A stretch of DNA of 64,000 bases from Caprimulgus europaeus (lineage: Eukaryota > Chordata > Aves > Caprimulgiformes > Caprimulgidae): the NCBI GenBank assembly GCA_907165065.1, contig OU015525.1:5768537-5832536 (forward strand). Direction: 5' to 3'. The position numbers were made by a program, and so were the translations under genes. Below are positions 12,336 through 24,690 of the stretch, one piece after another (positions within the stretch are counted from its first letter, which is position 1; each line of letters starts with the position of its first letter). Under the pieces are notes generated by a model. It was not told the origin of the DNA. It was given only the letters and a program-made list of their open reading frames with translations, and ran no database searches.

Positions 12336-15209
12336 AAATATTTTTCTGCACTGTGCAGTCATCATTACGAAGCAGATTAGGGCGTGGGTGAAGCTTGCAT
12401 TATCCATTTCAAAGTTGAGGTAGACCAAAGATCTTCTACCATGTCTCAGTGCCATGTTGCCATTGAAAATTGTGGTTTTATTTGTAGATTTTTGAAAACA
12501 ATTGCAGCTGATCAGCTTGTTGGATTCATGTCTTCCCTGTAAAACCCACAGCAACACTCTGCCTGGGCATTTTTGGTGAAAAGGGGCATCTTTTTCAACA
12601 CAGTGTTTCCTTGAGCTCTCTCTGTTGCATGATGATCAGACCCTGTGCAGCTTGTCTTGTGACTCTTACCAAGCTTTCAACTGTACAGGATTAAAAATGA
12701 ATTTAATTCTTAAAAGAAAGGGTTAAAGATTGAAAGTATAACTTAAAATGTGATCATGAAGTGTGTGGTGGTGTTTATGTATTGGCAGGTAAAATGCTGG
12801 AGAAAAGGAAGCCATAGGTTAGTCAGGAAAAGCAGATAATTTTGTTCTGTGTTAATAGCTGTGTTTAATAATAATAATAATTATACCAGATTATACTTCT
12901 CTGCTGTGATGATAAAAAAACAAAGGCTAGCCTTCTAAGTCTGGGGTGATAGTTAGGTACCCTGTTCATACTAGTATTAAACCCTTCATTTGATGAGCAG
13001 CTTAGTGTAAGTGCCTTCATGTAACATCTAAAAATGACTCTGAAGCCTGAGACACAGACAGGCAGAACACAATTATTTTGCTAAGGAGGAGAATGAAAAG
13101 GCAACTGTCCCCTGGAAAACAGGCAACAGGATAGGAGTAAGGCACGAACCTTCTGCTTCTCTCCTACCAGTCCTTGTGGTCTAATGGTTAACAGTACAAA
13201 ATGCTACCGAAGGACACCAAAGCAGAGTAATCTTTTCTTTATCCAGAAGGTGATGGAAAACATTGCTGTCATTTCCAGGGCTTAGTGAATTTATTCTGTT
13301 CACCGAAATTTCAGCCAGCCAATTCCATTCTGTGTATACAATATAATAACAGGGGGAAGCTGTTGCACGCTGCATGAAGAGGCACGTATCAGCAGCACAG
13401 CTCTGCTTTGGTCTGTTGGCAATGTGATTCAGTCATCTTTCTCTCTTAAGAAAGATGAGGAACAAATTCAAGAAACATGCTGCTCCTTACAGACAGAAAC
13501 TACTGTGATATATAGGATGGCAGAGCTTCTATGAATTAGCTGGGCCTTTTTTTTTTTTTTCCATATAAAATTCACATTAATAATTTAAAAAATACAAAAC
13601 CTGGTTCAACCTGGCTGTCCAGCAGAAGAGAAGATAAATATTTGCAAGATTCTAACATACCTTGTGATAAAGCAGTCTTGTGGCTGGATTCTTCCTAGTG
13701 TTTCATGGTCTCTTTGCCATTCCCATCTGGTTTTGCCAATTAGATTCTCCCCAGAGTCTGTAAGATCATACACGTATTTGAGACTTCTAAGTTCTCACCT
13801 TGGTATGAAGATAACCATCACTTAACTCATAGTGACAACAACAACAAAAAATTAGGATGTTTTCTTATAGTGAATGCAGCTTCTTAAACACAGCCTATGA
13901 CTCAGGATGTTGTTTGCAAATTCAGAATCAAAAGAGTTGGAATTGATATGAAAATTATGCCAGTCAGACCTGTTTTAAGGGTTGGTTGCAAAATAATTTG
14001 CCCTGCATTAAAATTCAGGAAGTAAGAATTGATCCCTTTGACTCTCCAAAGATTAGTGAGCATTTGAACTCGTGTTCGAGGCACATGCTTCCAGCTACGA
14101 TCTGTCAGACATATCTTGAAAAAAAAAAAACCCAAAGATATTCTGGACACTGTAGGCTTTTATCATCATGAATAAAAGGATTTTTCTTTATTCAGAATCC
14201 ATCAGATCTCTTTCATTGCAGTATCCAAGTAAAGGCTGTCATAATTGTTGCTGTAGACACTAGTTTTTCATAAAAAAAACAGAGTATTGTTATTCAAGTG
14301 CTTGCTATTCATGGTGTCCTAAAACCAAAACACCAAAGCAATTACCATCTTAAACCAGCTTCTGAAGAAAAACAGAGCAAAACATAATGGTGTTTTCTCT
14401 AGACTGTAGATGCTGTATTGCTGTGTAGATGTGGGATGTCCTCTAATCTTTCAGGACAGGTGAAGTCATTACATTACACATTTTAAATGCTTAGAAATGA
14501 AAGTGAAATGTGTTTTTATGAGCTGCTTATACAAAAGGGAGAACATAAGGTCCAGCTCAGCGCTAGAAGCACATCATGCCTCAAGGTTTCCAGGAACAAG
14601 GCAAATGGAAAGACCTGAACTCAGCCTTGCTTCCTCTGTGCCTTGTGAGTAGAATGAGAGCATCCTTACTGAAGTCATTTACATATGTCACCAAATGTCT
14701 CTCATGTAACGGGCTGAAGAGACTGGTAATAATACAAGGCAAGGTAATTTAGCAAAGAAACAAGGCACTTTGGTTTTCCCCTCATGGTTAGCAATGACTC
14801 TGGTTTTTCCTGCTTTGTTTAAGTTGCTAAGGAACCTTATTTGTTCTTGAATCTATTTTTAATTGACCCAACAATTAAGAGTTTCGTTACAAGAAAATGC
14901 TTTCTTGAATCTACATTTGTGAATCAAGATCATTCAAAGAAACAGAGTCCATTCTCAACTGAGATGTCTGATATTTTCAAAGCAACTCTTCAGCCCTTAA
15001 GACAAATGTTTAAAGGTAAGTACAGACTAACAGACTGAAGCCTACTAGATATGTTGGAGGTTAACTGTGGTTTATTGGCTTAAAAAGTTTTGAACAACTT
15101 TACTGTTCTTCCTTGAGAGTCTGTTGAAAAAATGAAATTACTTGTATCCTGAGCTAATTCAAGTAGAACCACAAAGAAAACTAAAAGAAAAGCTGACTGA
15201 AGTCAGTTT
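12336..15209. other. intron, little recognised
   Basis: Apart from the box A-like motif at 13178 and a short (AAT)n at 12868-12885, nothing could be named. A run of T stands at 13549-13562. Confidence 0.5.
13168..13200 (+). other. tRNA box A-like motif
   Basis: TGGTCTAATGG at about 13178-13188 fits the eukaryotic tRNA/SINE box A consensus TRGYNNARNGG exactly. No box B (GGTTCRANNCC) follows in the next 80 bases and no cloverleaf can be drawn, so this is not a tRNA gene. It may be the head of a decayed tRNA-derived SINE, or chance. Confidence 0.25.
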
Positions 15210-15392
15210 ACTGGAACAGGCTGCCCAGGGAGGTTGTGGAGTCTCCTTCTTTGGAGACATTCAAGACCCGCCTGGACGCCTTCCTGTGGGAACTCATCTA
15301 GGTGTTCCTGCTCCGGCAGGGGGATTGGACTGGATGATCTTTCGAGGTCCCTTCCAATCTCTAGCATTCTGTGATTCTGTGTGATTCTGTGA
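15210..15392 (+). mobile_element. CR1 LINE 3' fragment, short
   Basis: A 183-bp CR1 3' end: CTGGAACAGGCTGCCCAGGG, AGACATTCAAGACCCGCCTG, GGGGGATTGGACTGGATGAT and the tail ATTCTGTGATTCTGTGTGATTCTG. It is of the same subtype as the copy at 33010-33574. Confidence 0.93.
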
Positions 15393-16044
15393 AGTGGGGC
15401 TGCTGGTGATCACAGTCGTGCTACATGGTCTGAATTTTGGAATACATATTTATGTTCCCTTTAAAATAATTTTCACAAGACTTACAGAGTTGAGATTTTG
15501 ATGTATTACTGTTTCATTTAGACCATCTGTCTTCTGATATCCTGAAATGATAGTTCTTGTAACAGAGTTCCTGTCAGAGTTGTGGTATTATTAAAAATCA
15601 ATTTATTTTTTTATTTTTTTTATTTTTTTGTCAGGCAAAGCTGCTTGGCATCAACACTGTTGGTAAACAAACACAATTAAATATTCTTCCAGTACTGCGT
15701 TCCCATGTGTGTTTGTTGAAACTGCAGCTCAAATGAGATTGGATACAGCAATTCTACCTGACTGCAGACAGGCACAGCAATATTTCCCTTTGCACTCAGC
15801 TTAAAGAAGATGCAGGCTTGATGGGTAACTTCAGTTAAGTTCTTTCCAAGATCTTCACGCTGGGAATAAGTTTGCTGTAAGACAAAGTGCATAATTTTCT
15901 TTAAAAAAACCCAAAAAACTCCCCAAAACCAAAAAAACTCAATTTTTGAGAAATAAAAATTAACACACCTTTAGGTGCTGCTATATTAGCATTTTAAGAC
16001 ATATTGTATAAAACCCAAGAAATTCTAAGTTAAAGACAATATGC

Positions 16045-16135
16045 AATATTCTTGGCCTTTTGGCTTAGATCACATTTAATATCAGATTAATTTAAGACAT
16101 CCTGTATTCAGGGACACATTCAGTAATCTAATAGA
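16045..16135 (+). pseudogene. U2 snRNA pseudogene, 5' half, decayed
   Basis: The stretch 16049-16072 matches 22 of 24 positions of the U2 snRNA 5' end (nt 6-29), including GGCCTTTTGGCT. After a segment about 12 bases shorter than in U2, 16097-16116 matches 15 of 20 positions of U2 nt 66-85 (stem-loop II region). The branch-point recognition segment is altered (TTAATA for GTAGTA) and the 3' half, with the Sm site and later stem-loops, is not recognisable. No snRNA promoter element was seen upstream. It is therefore a non-functional retrocopy or relic. The comparison is with the U2 sequence as I know it, not a search. Confidence 0.68.
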
Positions 16136-18419
16136 CCTTCTCCATTTTTAACTGCTCTAATTGTATTTATTTTTAAATTATCTGGCATTCATTGGTTTTT
16201 CTGACAATTTTAATTTGTTCTAGTGTATTTTTCTAATGTCTAACTATGCCAGAGGGTAAAGGATGCTAGACATATTAGAAGGATACCAACCCCATGTGAG
16301 AGTAGAATTATTTCCAGGCTAGAATGTAGACTATAACTAAGAGTAATGGGATAAAATGAAGATGGGAACATTTAGACAGAGACTTAAAGAGTTCGATCTA
16401 TTGAACTGTGGAGGTATTTCCTACAGGATATGGTGAAAGTCTCATTATTTTGAAGTTGCAAGTAGACTGGATGAATTAGAAGAATTACTATACATGGAGC
16501 AATCATAGACTTATAGTTTGAGATTACCTCTCTTTTCAATCTAAATTTTGGCTATTTCTCCTCCTTTGCTATATCCAGCACCTTCAGTGGGACTGAAAAG
16601 AACTTATGGAGAAGAAAGTATGCTGCATTTGAATATAGGATTACCTGAGAAAGCTGTACTGCAAAATAAATCTGTAGCTTTTTTTCAACAGAGCCAAGAA
16701 GCCACCAGAGATTTTATTTTCCTCCATCTCTGCCTGCTGGAGAGAGAAATGCTATGACTGTTCTCTGCTTTGCTACCCAAAGAGCTAGTAAGACTGGTAG
16801 TTTTCATTGCTGATATAATTTTTGAGACAAAAAAATGCAGAATGCAGAATCAATATCTCTTCCTTGAATGGATATGATGTCATCAATGATATGATAAAAT
16901 TTAATTTTCATAGTTCATTTGAGAGAGATGCCTTTCTGGAATGCTGAGTTTGTGTCTTACTGAAAACTTGTATTTTCATAGTGAAAGTATAATGCAGTAA
17001 CACCTGGATGTATTAGGATCTGAGCACCCATGGCTGTCAGCACTACATGTGCATATGGCAGAGATCTCTGCTGCCCCAGTAAAGTTGAGGCAGGTGCAAC
17101 AAGTGAGCAAAATGCTCAATGTGCAAGTCTGGAGAGAGAAGGTCTGGGGAAACTTCTCTATAAAAATATATGAAATGGCCTGAAAAAGAAATTGAGGTAA
17201 TTTCTTCTGGTCAACTCTAAAGCCATTATCTTCTCATACTGTCCCCAAAAGCATTGTGCTGAAGGTGCTGTGGGAATTAAGGTCACCTTGCTACCTCATT
17301 TGGAAAGGCTATCACATGTATTTTAGGAGAAGACTGGAGGGGAAAGACATTTGAGACCAACCTCGGCAGCAGGGCACAGAGTGTGAGGAAGAACAAGGCC
17401 ATGGCCATGGATGGAGATGGGGGCACAGCTCTAAGGACCATCAGAAGAAGCAATTACAATGTTTTTGCAGTGGAGAATAGGCAGGTGGGAACAGGATCCA
17501 AAGAAAGTGTAATACAACCAGAGTGATGGTCCAGGAAATAAAACCAGTCTGTTTTGCCACATTGATTAAACTCTTTCGAATCTTCTCCTTTGAGCCCATT
17601 AACTGTCTAACATGTAATGATCACTGATTTTTGGTATGTTAGATATATGATACCAGCTTTAAGGAGGAAACCATTTCTGAGGTATCAGTTGGGGTGCTGC
17701 CAATTTAACAAACAGACCTGTGACAGTGATGTAGTGAAGACAAAGGAGAGAAATAAAAGATAAACCAATCAGACAAGTAAACAAATTTTTTGCCTTTGGA
17801 GAAGAAAATAATTTTAATCTCCTCCTAGCAATCTTTTTGAGTAATAACCGTTTCAGAAGCATTAGGACTCATTTCATATCATCATCGTTATCTTCTTTGC
17901 AACAGGTCTCTTTCTACAGGTGGTATGGTAACTTGAAAAGCAATGTTCATAATGCTGGCCCTGCTCATTGGCATAAACAACCTGCAGACAAACTTGAAAT
18001 ATTTTATTAATTAACAGCTGTATTGTTCTCCCTTGGAAATCTCAACAGAAAGGCCATTCATATGACTGCCCAGCAGAAATTGCTCAGTTGTCAGAGCCAA
18101 AGATGGCAGGTGGTTTCCCAGGGCTCTCAATACAATGTGTCATATTTTTATTCTGCCCAGGGCTCATGGAGCGGGCAGTCAGGGAAATGATGTTTGTTGG
18201 CTTTGATGGCAATCTACACTATGGCCAAGCAATAAAGAGTCGTGCTTGCAAATGATCCAGAGAAGATTACAGTCTCCAGTCCCACACGATGCATATTCTC
18301 ATATAGGATTCAAGTATTTAGGAGTGTTTTGATAAGATGATAAGTCTAGGTTAGGTAAATTGTTGCTTGGTGCTATTAACAGGCAAATCAGATCACTGAG
18401 CAAAGATTTGTGTAAATAT
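16136..18419. other. intron, unique sequence
   Basis: No repeat recognised. The segment 18000-18240 has the look of a conserved non-coding block (balanced composition, E-box-like CAGCTG, no repeat signs), but conservation cannot be judged from one sequence. Confidence 0.4.
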
Positions 18420-18820
18420 CATAGAATCATAGAATCAGTTGGTTGCAAAAGACCTTTGAGATCATCAAGTCCAACTGTACCTGTCCACTATTAAACCATA
18501 TCTCTGAGCACCTTGTCTACCCATCTTTTAAATAACCTCCAGGGATGGTGACTCAACCACCTCCCTAGGCAGCCCATTCCAGTGTCTGATAACCCTTTCA
18601 GTGAAGAAATTTTTCCTGTTATCCAGACTGAACCTCCCCTGAGGCCATTTCCTCTTGTCCTACCACTTGTTACTTGGGAGAAGAGATGAACACCCACCTT
18701 GCTACAACATCCTTTCAGGGAGTTGTAGTGAGTGATAAGGTCTCCCCTCAGCCTCCTTTTCTCCAGACTAAACAACCCCAATTCCCTCAACTGCTCCTCA
18801 TAAGACTTGTTCTCCAGATC
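18420..18820 (-). mobile_element. CR1 LINE 3' fragment
   Basis: Begins with the inverted tail ATCATAGAATCATAGAATC, followed by GAGATCATCAAGTCCAACTG and a 99-codon minus-strand frame ending in the reverse-transcriptase tail. It is 5' truncated near CTTGTTCTCCAG. The frame carries small deletions ([12 protein letters not shown] in place of the usual [15 protein letters not shown]). Confidence 0.94.
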
Positions 18821-21800
18821 ATGTATATTAATTGCAGTATCTTACATGTCATAAAGCTGGAAGACCCTTCCTTTCAAGACCATCAAAATGTAGGCAGGGC
18901 AAAAATTTAGTAGAAGTTATCCCTGTGAATCTCTATCAGAAAGTATCCCCATGAGTTTTTGACCAGGTTAATTACTGAGTGCTCACAGAAGACAGAACTA
19001 CAGCTTAAATTTTGTTCATCAAACTACAGTTTGCATTTTATGAACCACAAGCGTGTTCTTAGGTTGGAAAGAGGTTGACTGCTCTGTTAAATCTTTTCCT
19101 CATTCTCACTTCTATGAACTTTTAAAATCATGTTTTCTCATTAGCAGAATATGCTTGATTAACTCACTCGTTTAATGAGGTGCTTTGGGATGGTAAAGAC
19201 AGCAGTTCATTCTGCTGAGTGACTTTGAGATGTTAAAAAATAAATAAAACTTTTAAGTGACAATGGATCTCCTGTTGGTCTTTACTGGTAGTTGTTCTTT
19301 GGTGTGAGAGAATATTCAATTCCACCTAGTGTCCCCCTTTAAGTTGATTTTTAGATTGTTTTCAGTAGCAAGTGTTGGCACACTGTGGCAGATACTGTTT
19401 TATTTTCTTAGACAAATACTTAAATTAAGTAAGAGTGGGTCAATCTTGCCTGATTTTCAAGTAATTAACAATTTTATTAATTTTTAATCTATTTTTTTAA
19501 AGAAATAAAATATTGATACTAATTTAAACTGGATATCACAGAAAAGTGTCAGAGGAAATGGACCTTTGCTCTTACAAAGCATTTTTCACCTCAGGCTGCC
19601 ATGCTCCAGAATGTAAAAATGGAGCCTAGCTACAAATAAAATTGGGAAAACAAGAGGATGGATGCTACAGTTGGGTTTTAAATGATTCAGGTCATTAAAG
19701 ACAACTGGAATTGATCTTTCCTGTCAAAGACAATTCTCCACTGGTTTTCTGTTTTGTGGGTTTGTTGCTTCTGTACTTGTGTAAGAAACCTGAGACTAAT
19801 GTTAATTTTATTGCATTTTATGGTAACAAAGAACTTGGCTCAGCATTTTTTAAGTCAGGGAGTGAGTTCTCTTTGTACCGGAAGGTCAAATGTTTGGAGC
19901 TCCATGTGCTCAACATCTGCATATCACTTCAACAGCTGGCAGACTTCTTGTGGAGCATCTGCTTTCTATTACGGCTACTTTTCATTGAGGCAAATTGAAT
20001 GTGGCATCTGAAAGGGCTCTTTGCATACATGGTGATTTCACTGCTCATTACGTGACAAAGTGATTATTTAAGGACAGAGATTTTGCCTGTTTTCGTGCAG
20101 TGCTTGATACAGTGTGGTTGCTGTCAGAGGCAAATGCAAGAAACATTAAGAAAAGGTCAGGAACACTGTGGAGAGAGAGGAAAACAGGGAAGAAAAGATA
20201 GCAAAGTTCTACATCTGTAGGTATGTACTACTGAGTTTCTCAAATGCTCAGACTTAACTTTATAGATTTTCAGTGGTTTTTATAGTTTTGAATTAGATCC
20301 TTTACTTTAGCAGTTTATCCTGCTCTGATAGATGTTTAAGGTTGATACTATTTTTAGAACCCCTTCAGAGTCAAACCTCTCATGAAGGTGAGTAATTTTT
20401 CACCTCTGATTTTTGTTTTGTTTGATTTGATCAGGGTTACTCTATCAACCAATTTAGTATCTAAAATCTAATGAAATCTCATCCTGCTTCTATCATATTA
20501 GCATGTAACCATGTGCTTTTGTCACTAGATATGGCTCAGGAACCTCAGTGATACCTCTATGGAAGAAGTAATAACTGGGATTTGGTCAGTGATCTTCCCA
20601 AATTACCATTTTATGATGTCTGTCATTTCTCAAGAAAGGACTTTAAGAGATTTATATTGAGTGGGTTCAAACAAGAAATCTCTTCAGAGGAAAGGCCCGT
20701 GAATGGTCTATTAATAGGGGATTATATAGCTACAGACAGGAGACTGAAGCTACCTGCACTGGCACTGTAGTCCAGCAGTAACATCTGATACTGAGTCAGG
20801 ACATTTTGTTCGCTCATATTAACATCTATGAAGACTGGACACACCTTTTCCCATCCTTGAAAGCATCTCTTCTTTGAATCACCTATGTAAGGTCAGGCTG
20901 GATGTCTTCTGCTTCTCCCCATGCATGTAGTGCAAGTGGCTATCTATCTTCTCTATGCCCCATCCTCCCTTGGAATCTCCTCTTGGAGCACATGGACTCG
21001 TGTTCCAAGTGCTTGACCCATGAACCTCAAAGGGAACTAAGATTCACAATGGAAGTTTCCTTAAGCTCATGGTCAGATCTCTGAATGTTAATATCTTCTA
21101 GGAAGTGACTGCAAGGTGTTTTTCTTACTCCCACCCTGACATTTGACATCTGTTCTGAAACTTTAAGCCAGGAGCCACCTAGCTTGTAGTCTCTGAGTGA
21201 GCTCAGTTGTATACCCTGGTTTACAAGGGGGACCATGATATCTCTTCAGGAGCTATATGGAAAAATAGTTTGATTCTATTGTCACTTGTTACTGCTTCCT
21301 CATAGCTGTTTATCCAGCTGTCATGTTCTCCTGTGGTCTTGCCACTAAGCATGCTAATGCTATTAATGGAAATGGATGAGGGAGAACTTCAGTTGCTTTG
21401 GAGAGTTTTCCAGGAGAGGGCAGCCATAGTTAATTCTGGGTCAGTTCATGTGATACAATGTGAATATAGATTACCAGCAGCATTTGGCTGTGATGCTCTA
21501 TTGCCCAGCATGGTTTGTGTGCTCAGTTCTTTTAATTTGTTCTTTTGTTTGGATTGCAGGTGTGTAAAAGAGAGACTTTTTCACAAATTAATACTGGAAA
21601 AGACAAACCACCTAATAGAGTGGTTAACTCCCAATGCCCTGTACTTGCTGAAAATGCAAATGTTCTTGGGAACAGTTTCCATTATATGTCACTGTTTGCT
21701 TTATATACTTTCCAACCAATTCAGAAGCTTTTCTTCACTCTTGTGCTTCAAAAATATTTATGGAAAAGCATAGCCCAAACTCTTGCTAGAGACCTGAAAA

Positions 21801-23609
21801 TTTCAGGAAAAAAAATCCCTTGCACTGCAAACTTCTTTAGGAGTTTAGAAAGGGTCAGGGCAAAATGATCCTCTCTCCTCTCCTGTTTTACGTAATGAGG
21901 TTAATAAAACCTCTCTGGGTTTAGATGTAAGGGTGATAAGTTGGCAGTAAAGGGGCATATCCCATATCTACAGTTTGGAGGCTGTACTCATCCAAATAGC
22001 AGTAAGGATGGAGATGGGGGCAGGAGACAGTTTTTAATATTGCCCTCCCAGGGCTATTTCTTTGGCAGAACTGCTTCTGGGACGGGGTGGCAACCAAGAT
22101 CCCTTGGCATGCTCCCTCAGTCTTTGTATTAAGACTGCAAGGAAAGCTGCCTTTTCATATGAAATGAGTAGCTTCATTTCTTGGATCCATTCAAAACAGC
22201 AAAAGCTATTTTTCTCCTTTTCCTCTTTTTTTTTTTTTTTTTTAATTAAAAAAAGGCTTCGAACTCTATATTCCAGCACCACCAAATAAAAAACTCCATG
22301 AAATACCTTTTGCCAGATTCCTAGCTAATATAAATCCATGGATTTATTTGTAAACTTAAAAATCTTGTCCCTGCAGGTAAGGAGGTGATGGGGTTTGATA
22401 GGATTTTTTGTTCATGTTTTGTAGGAGGAAGCAAGGTGCAGTCAGTATCACTGCCCATGTAAATCCACGAAGTGATACATGATTTCAGAGGTGTGACTAA
22501 GGAAGCCACAAAGTCTTTCCATACACTGAATTTTGAAGACTTTTAGCTTCAATTTTGTGAACTTTGTCAACCTCCTATGCTTTACAACCTCTCTTCATTT
22601 CTTAGGCATTTCACTGACATGTATCAAACATACACATGTGATACAAAATACATAAACCATTGAATGTTTGCACCAGTGAGAGCTTGTCAGATGATCCAGT
22701 GTTGCTTTGCCTGTCGTGGAGGGTGAGGAGTTAATATTTTCTCTTCTCTGCTTATGTGTCTGTGGGTCTCTAGAAGGTAGAGCAGACACAATACTGTTTC
22801 TGTAGATGAGCTGATAGCTCTGGCCGGTCTGCACACAGAGCCTTGTGCAAATAATTCTTTGAAAAGAGACCTAATCAGCCGCTGCACTACACTGATTTGC
22901 CCATAATTGTGTCTGTCTTTTAAAAGCTGAAGATAAAAGGACAGAATGTGACACCTGCTCATTGCTCATTTTTCCAGCAGCTCGGCAGGCTGGAGCACGA
23001 TTGCAGGGTTGAAGTGAAGAATGGTTTTGCCACCCAAATGGGCAATTAAAAGGAGAGGGGTTTGCAGGAATGCTTTGCAGCGCTTGACAGGTGAAGCTCA
23101 AGGCATGGCTTACAGCCTCAGGTACAGAGAGGATTTATTTTTTCTCTCTCTAGCTGAACACAGTGTTTCTTTTTTTTCTCTCCCTCCCCAGTATTTAATT
23201 TGTAGTTTTATTTAAACACAAAGTTTTCATCCTCTCTGCACTTCATGATGCTGGTCTGTGAGGTCACCATTCCTTCAAAATGCAGTGATGGGGAAGAAAG
23301 GGTTTCTAGGTTCTTACTTTAACTCTTCTATCAGAGAGTTCTCCTTTAAATAGAATTATTTTTATTTCAATTTACTTTTCCTTATGGTTGAGTTTCCTTT
23401 TATCCTCTCTATCCTTTCCTGCATGTCCTATAAATCCTCAGGTTTTACGTTCAGTTTAGTGTAAGACTTACTCCTGTAAGGAACTGGTAACTTCATGAGC
23501 CAGCACAGGGATTTTGGAAGCTTACAATTAAGATGTTTTTCTCTATCTTATGGAAGTCACCTTCCTCTCTCAGTTCTATTGGAAAGCTTATGCATTCATT
23601 TCTGCTCGG
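18821..23609. other. intron, mostly unrecognised
   Basis: Only the short L2/L3-type tail at 20065 was named. The longest frame, 146 codons at 21333-21773, has no domain and sits in AT-rich DNA. A run of about 18 T is at 22228-22245. Confidence 0.5.
20065..20150 (+). repeat. L2/L3-type LINE or SINE tail, old
   Basis: GGACAGAGATTTTGCCTG, then GTGCAGTGCTTGATACAGTG and TGTCAGAGGCAAATGCAAG, the block order of amniote L2/L3-like 3' ends (a 'gggacagagact...gtacagtgcctagcacagtg' pattern). Short and diverged; family not determined. Confidence 0.4.
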
Positions 23610-23755
23610 TGAAAACTCCTGAGTGCTCTTCACAGGACAGGTTAACTCCTTCCTAAAATGTCTCAGTGTTCCTATTTGGAAAATGGGTACAGTGCTCACT
23701 TCCTTGCCTCACCTTGAGATAGACTTGAAATTTGAGAAACACAGATCTAGATCTT
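23610..23755 (+). repeat. MIR-like SINE fragment
   Basis: Blocks GTTAACTCCTTCCTAAAATG, TCTCAGTGTTCCTATTTGGA and AAAATGGGTACAGTGCTCAC, then CTTGCCTCACC, match the core and tail of MIR-like SINEs in sense orientation. The tRNA-derived head is not visible. Confidence 0.6.
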
Positions 23756-23829
23756 TTTAATTTATTTGAGGTTATTTCCTTTATTGTTTCTAATTCTGTA
23801 GCAGTGCTGGCCGGACATCCCAGGAAAAT

Positions 23830-24690
23830 AGGTCTGCATAGTGCTAGGTACCTTACAAATTGTTCTGCTAAGCTCTTAGGACTGTGAGTATTGTTGTCCC
23901 CAAGAGTTTATAGTCTAGTATTATATATATATGCATATGTATGTGCATATATATGTGTATTTTATATATGTGCTATAGAAATATGTATGTTATATGAAAA
24001 AAAAAGTTTATCAGGGAAGATGAATAGGGAAAATATTATAACAGAGTAATAGAAGAGAAGCAGTTTTGCATGCAAGTTGTAGCCCATAGATAGCAATGAG
24101 CACAACTTGCCACCTCTGCAGCAGATAGCAGGTTTCTGTGAGTGTGTGTGACCTCAGCAGCAGGTTTTAGCTTGCAAGGGATCAGTATGTGGGGATTTAG
24201 CCTAGGCTGAGCTCTACTGCTGTAGCAAGAAAGTAGACAAGCTCGGAATGATCGTTATGCAAGGTGCCATGTGGACATAGGCAGGTTATAGACCTACAGG
24301 ATGATCTTTGAAGCAAGGTCTTCAGTAGATGAGAAAGGCAGTAGTTTGGAAGTGTCAAAAGCAGAGATGAAGAGATTTTAGGTGTTAAGGCTCATAATCC
24401 AATTAGATCTTAGACAAAGGTTTGGCAATGTAGGCACAGTGAAAAGGTCAAATTTGAAGAAGTTTTGTAGAAAGTGGCATCAGGATTTAATTACGGACTG
24501 GAGACGTGAGTCATGAGGGGAGATAAAGTCTCAGAGAAGGCTGAGATTGGCAGGAAAGAGTCTGATTTTAGTTCTGAAATTAAGACAGGTATGGAAAGGA
24601 AAGGACTTCATATAAAATTCAGGAACTTGGTTTGGAGCATGTTCAGTTTTAGCAAATTATTAACAGAAAGATCTCTAGAGAGGGGGGCCT
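23830..24690. repeat. ancient L2/L3-type LINE relic
   Basis: CATAGTGCTAGGTACCTTAC and GTCCCCAAGAGTTTATAGTC resemble the start of a widespread amniote L2/L3-like repeat ('gtgctaggtactgtac...gccccaaagagcttacaatc'). A TA-rich microsatellite interrupts it at 23920-23996. Further blocks such as ATGATCTTTGAAGCA and TTTGGAGCATGTTCAGTTTT (24630-24650) fit later parts of the same repeat. Much of the middle is unrecognisable, so the single-element reading is inference. Confidence 0.4.
23920..23996. repeat. TA/TG-rich microsatellite
   Basis: Imperfect alternating pyrimidine-purine run (TATATATATATGCATATGTATG..., then TATATATGTGTATTTTATATA) without a clean unit count. Confidence 0.8.

Noticed and set aside
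12868..12885. Short AAT repeat
   Set aside because: Only about five or six units; too short to report as a microsatellite locus.
21333..21773. 146-codon plus-strand frame in the intron
   Set aside because: Low-complexity start, AT-rich ending, overlapped by another frame. It does not resemble any TRAPPC9 exon.
22330..22347. 18-bp palindrome ATAAATCCATGGATTTAT, nearly repeated at 32058-32075 (17 of 18)
   Set aside because: A near match of this length between two sites in 64 kb of AT-rich DNA is not far from chance, and the flanks differ.
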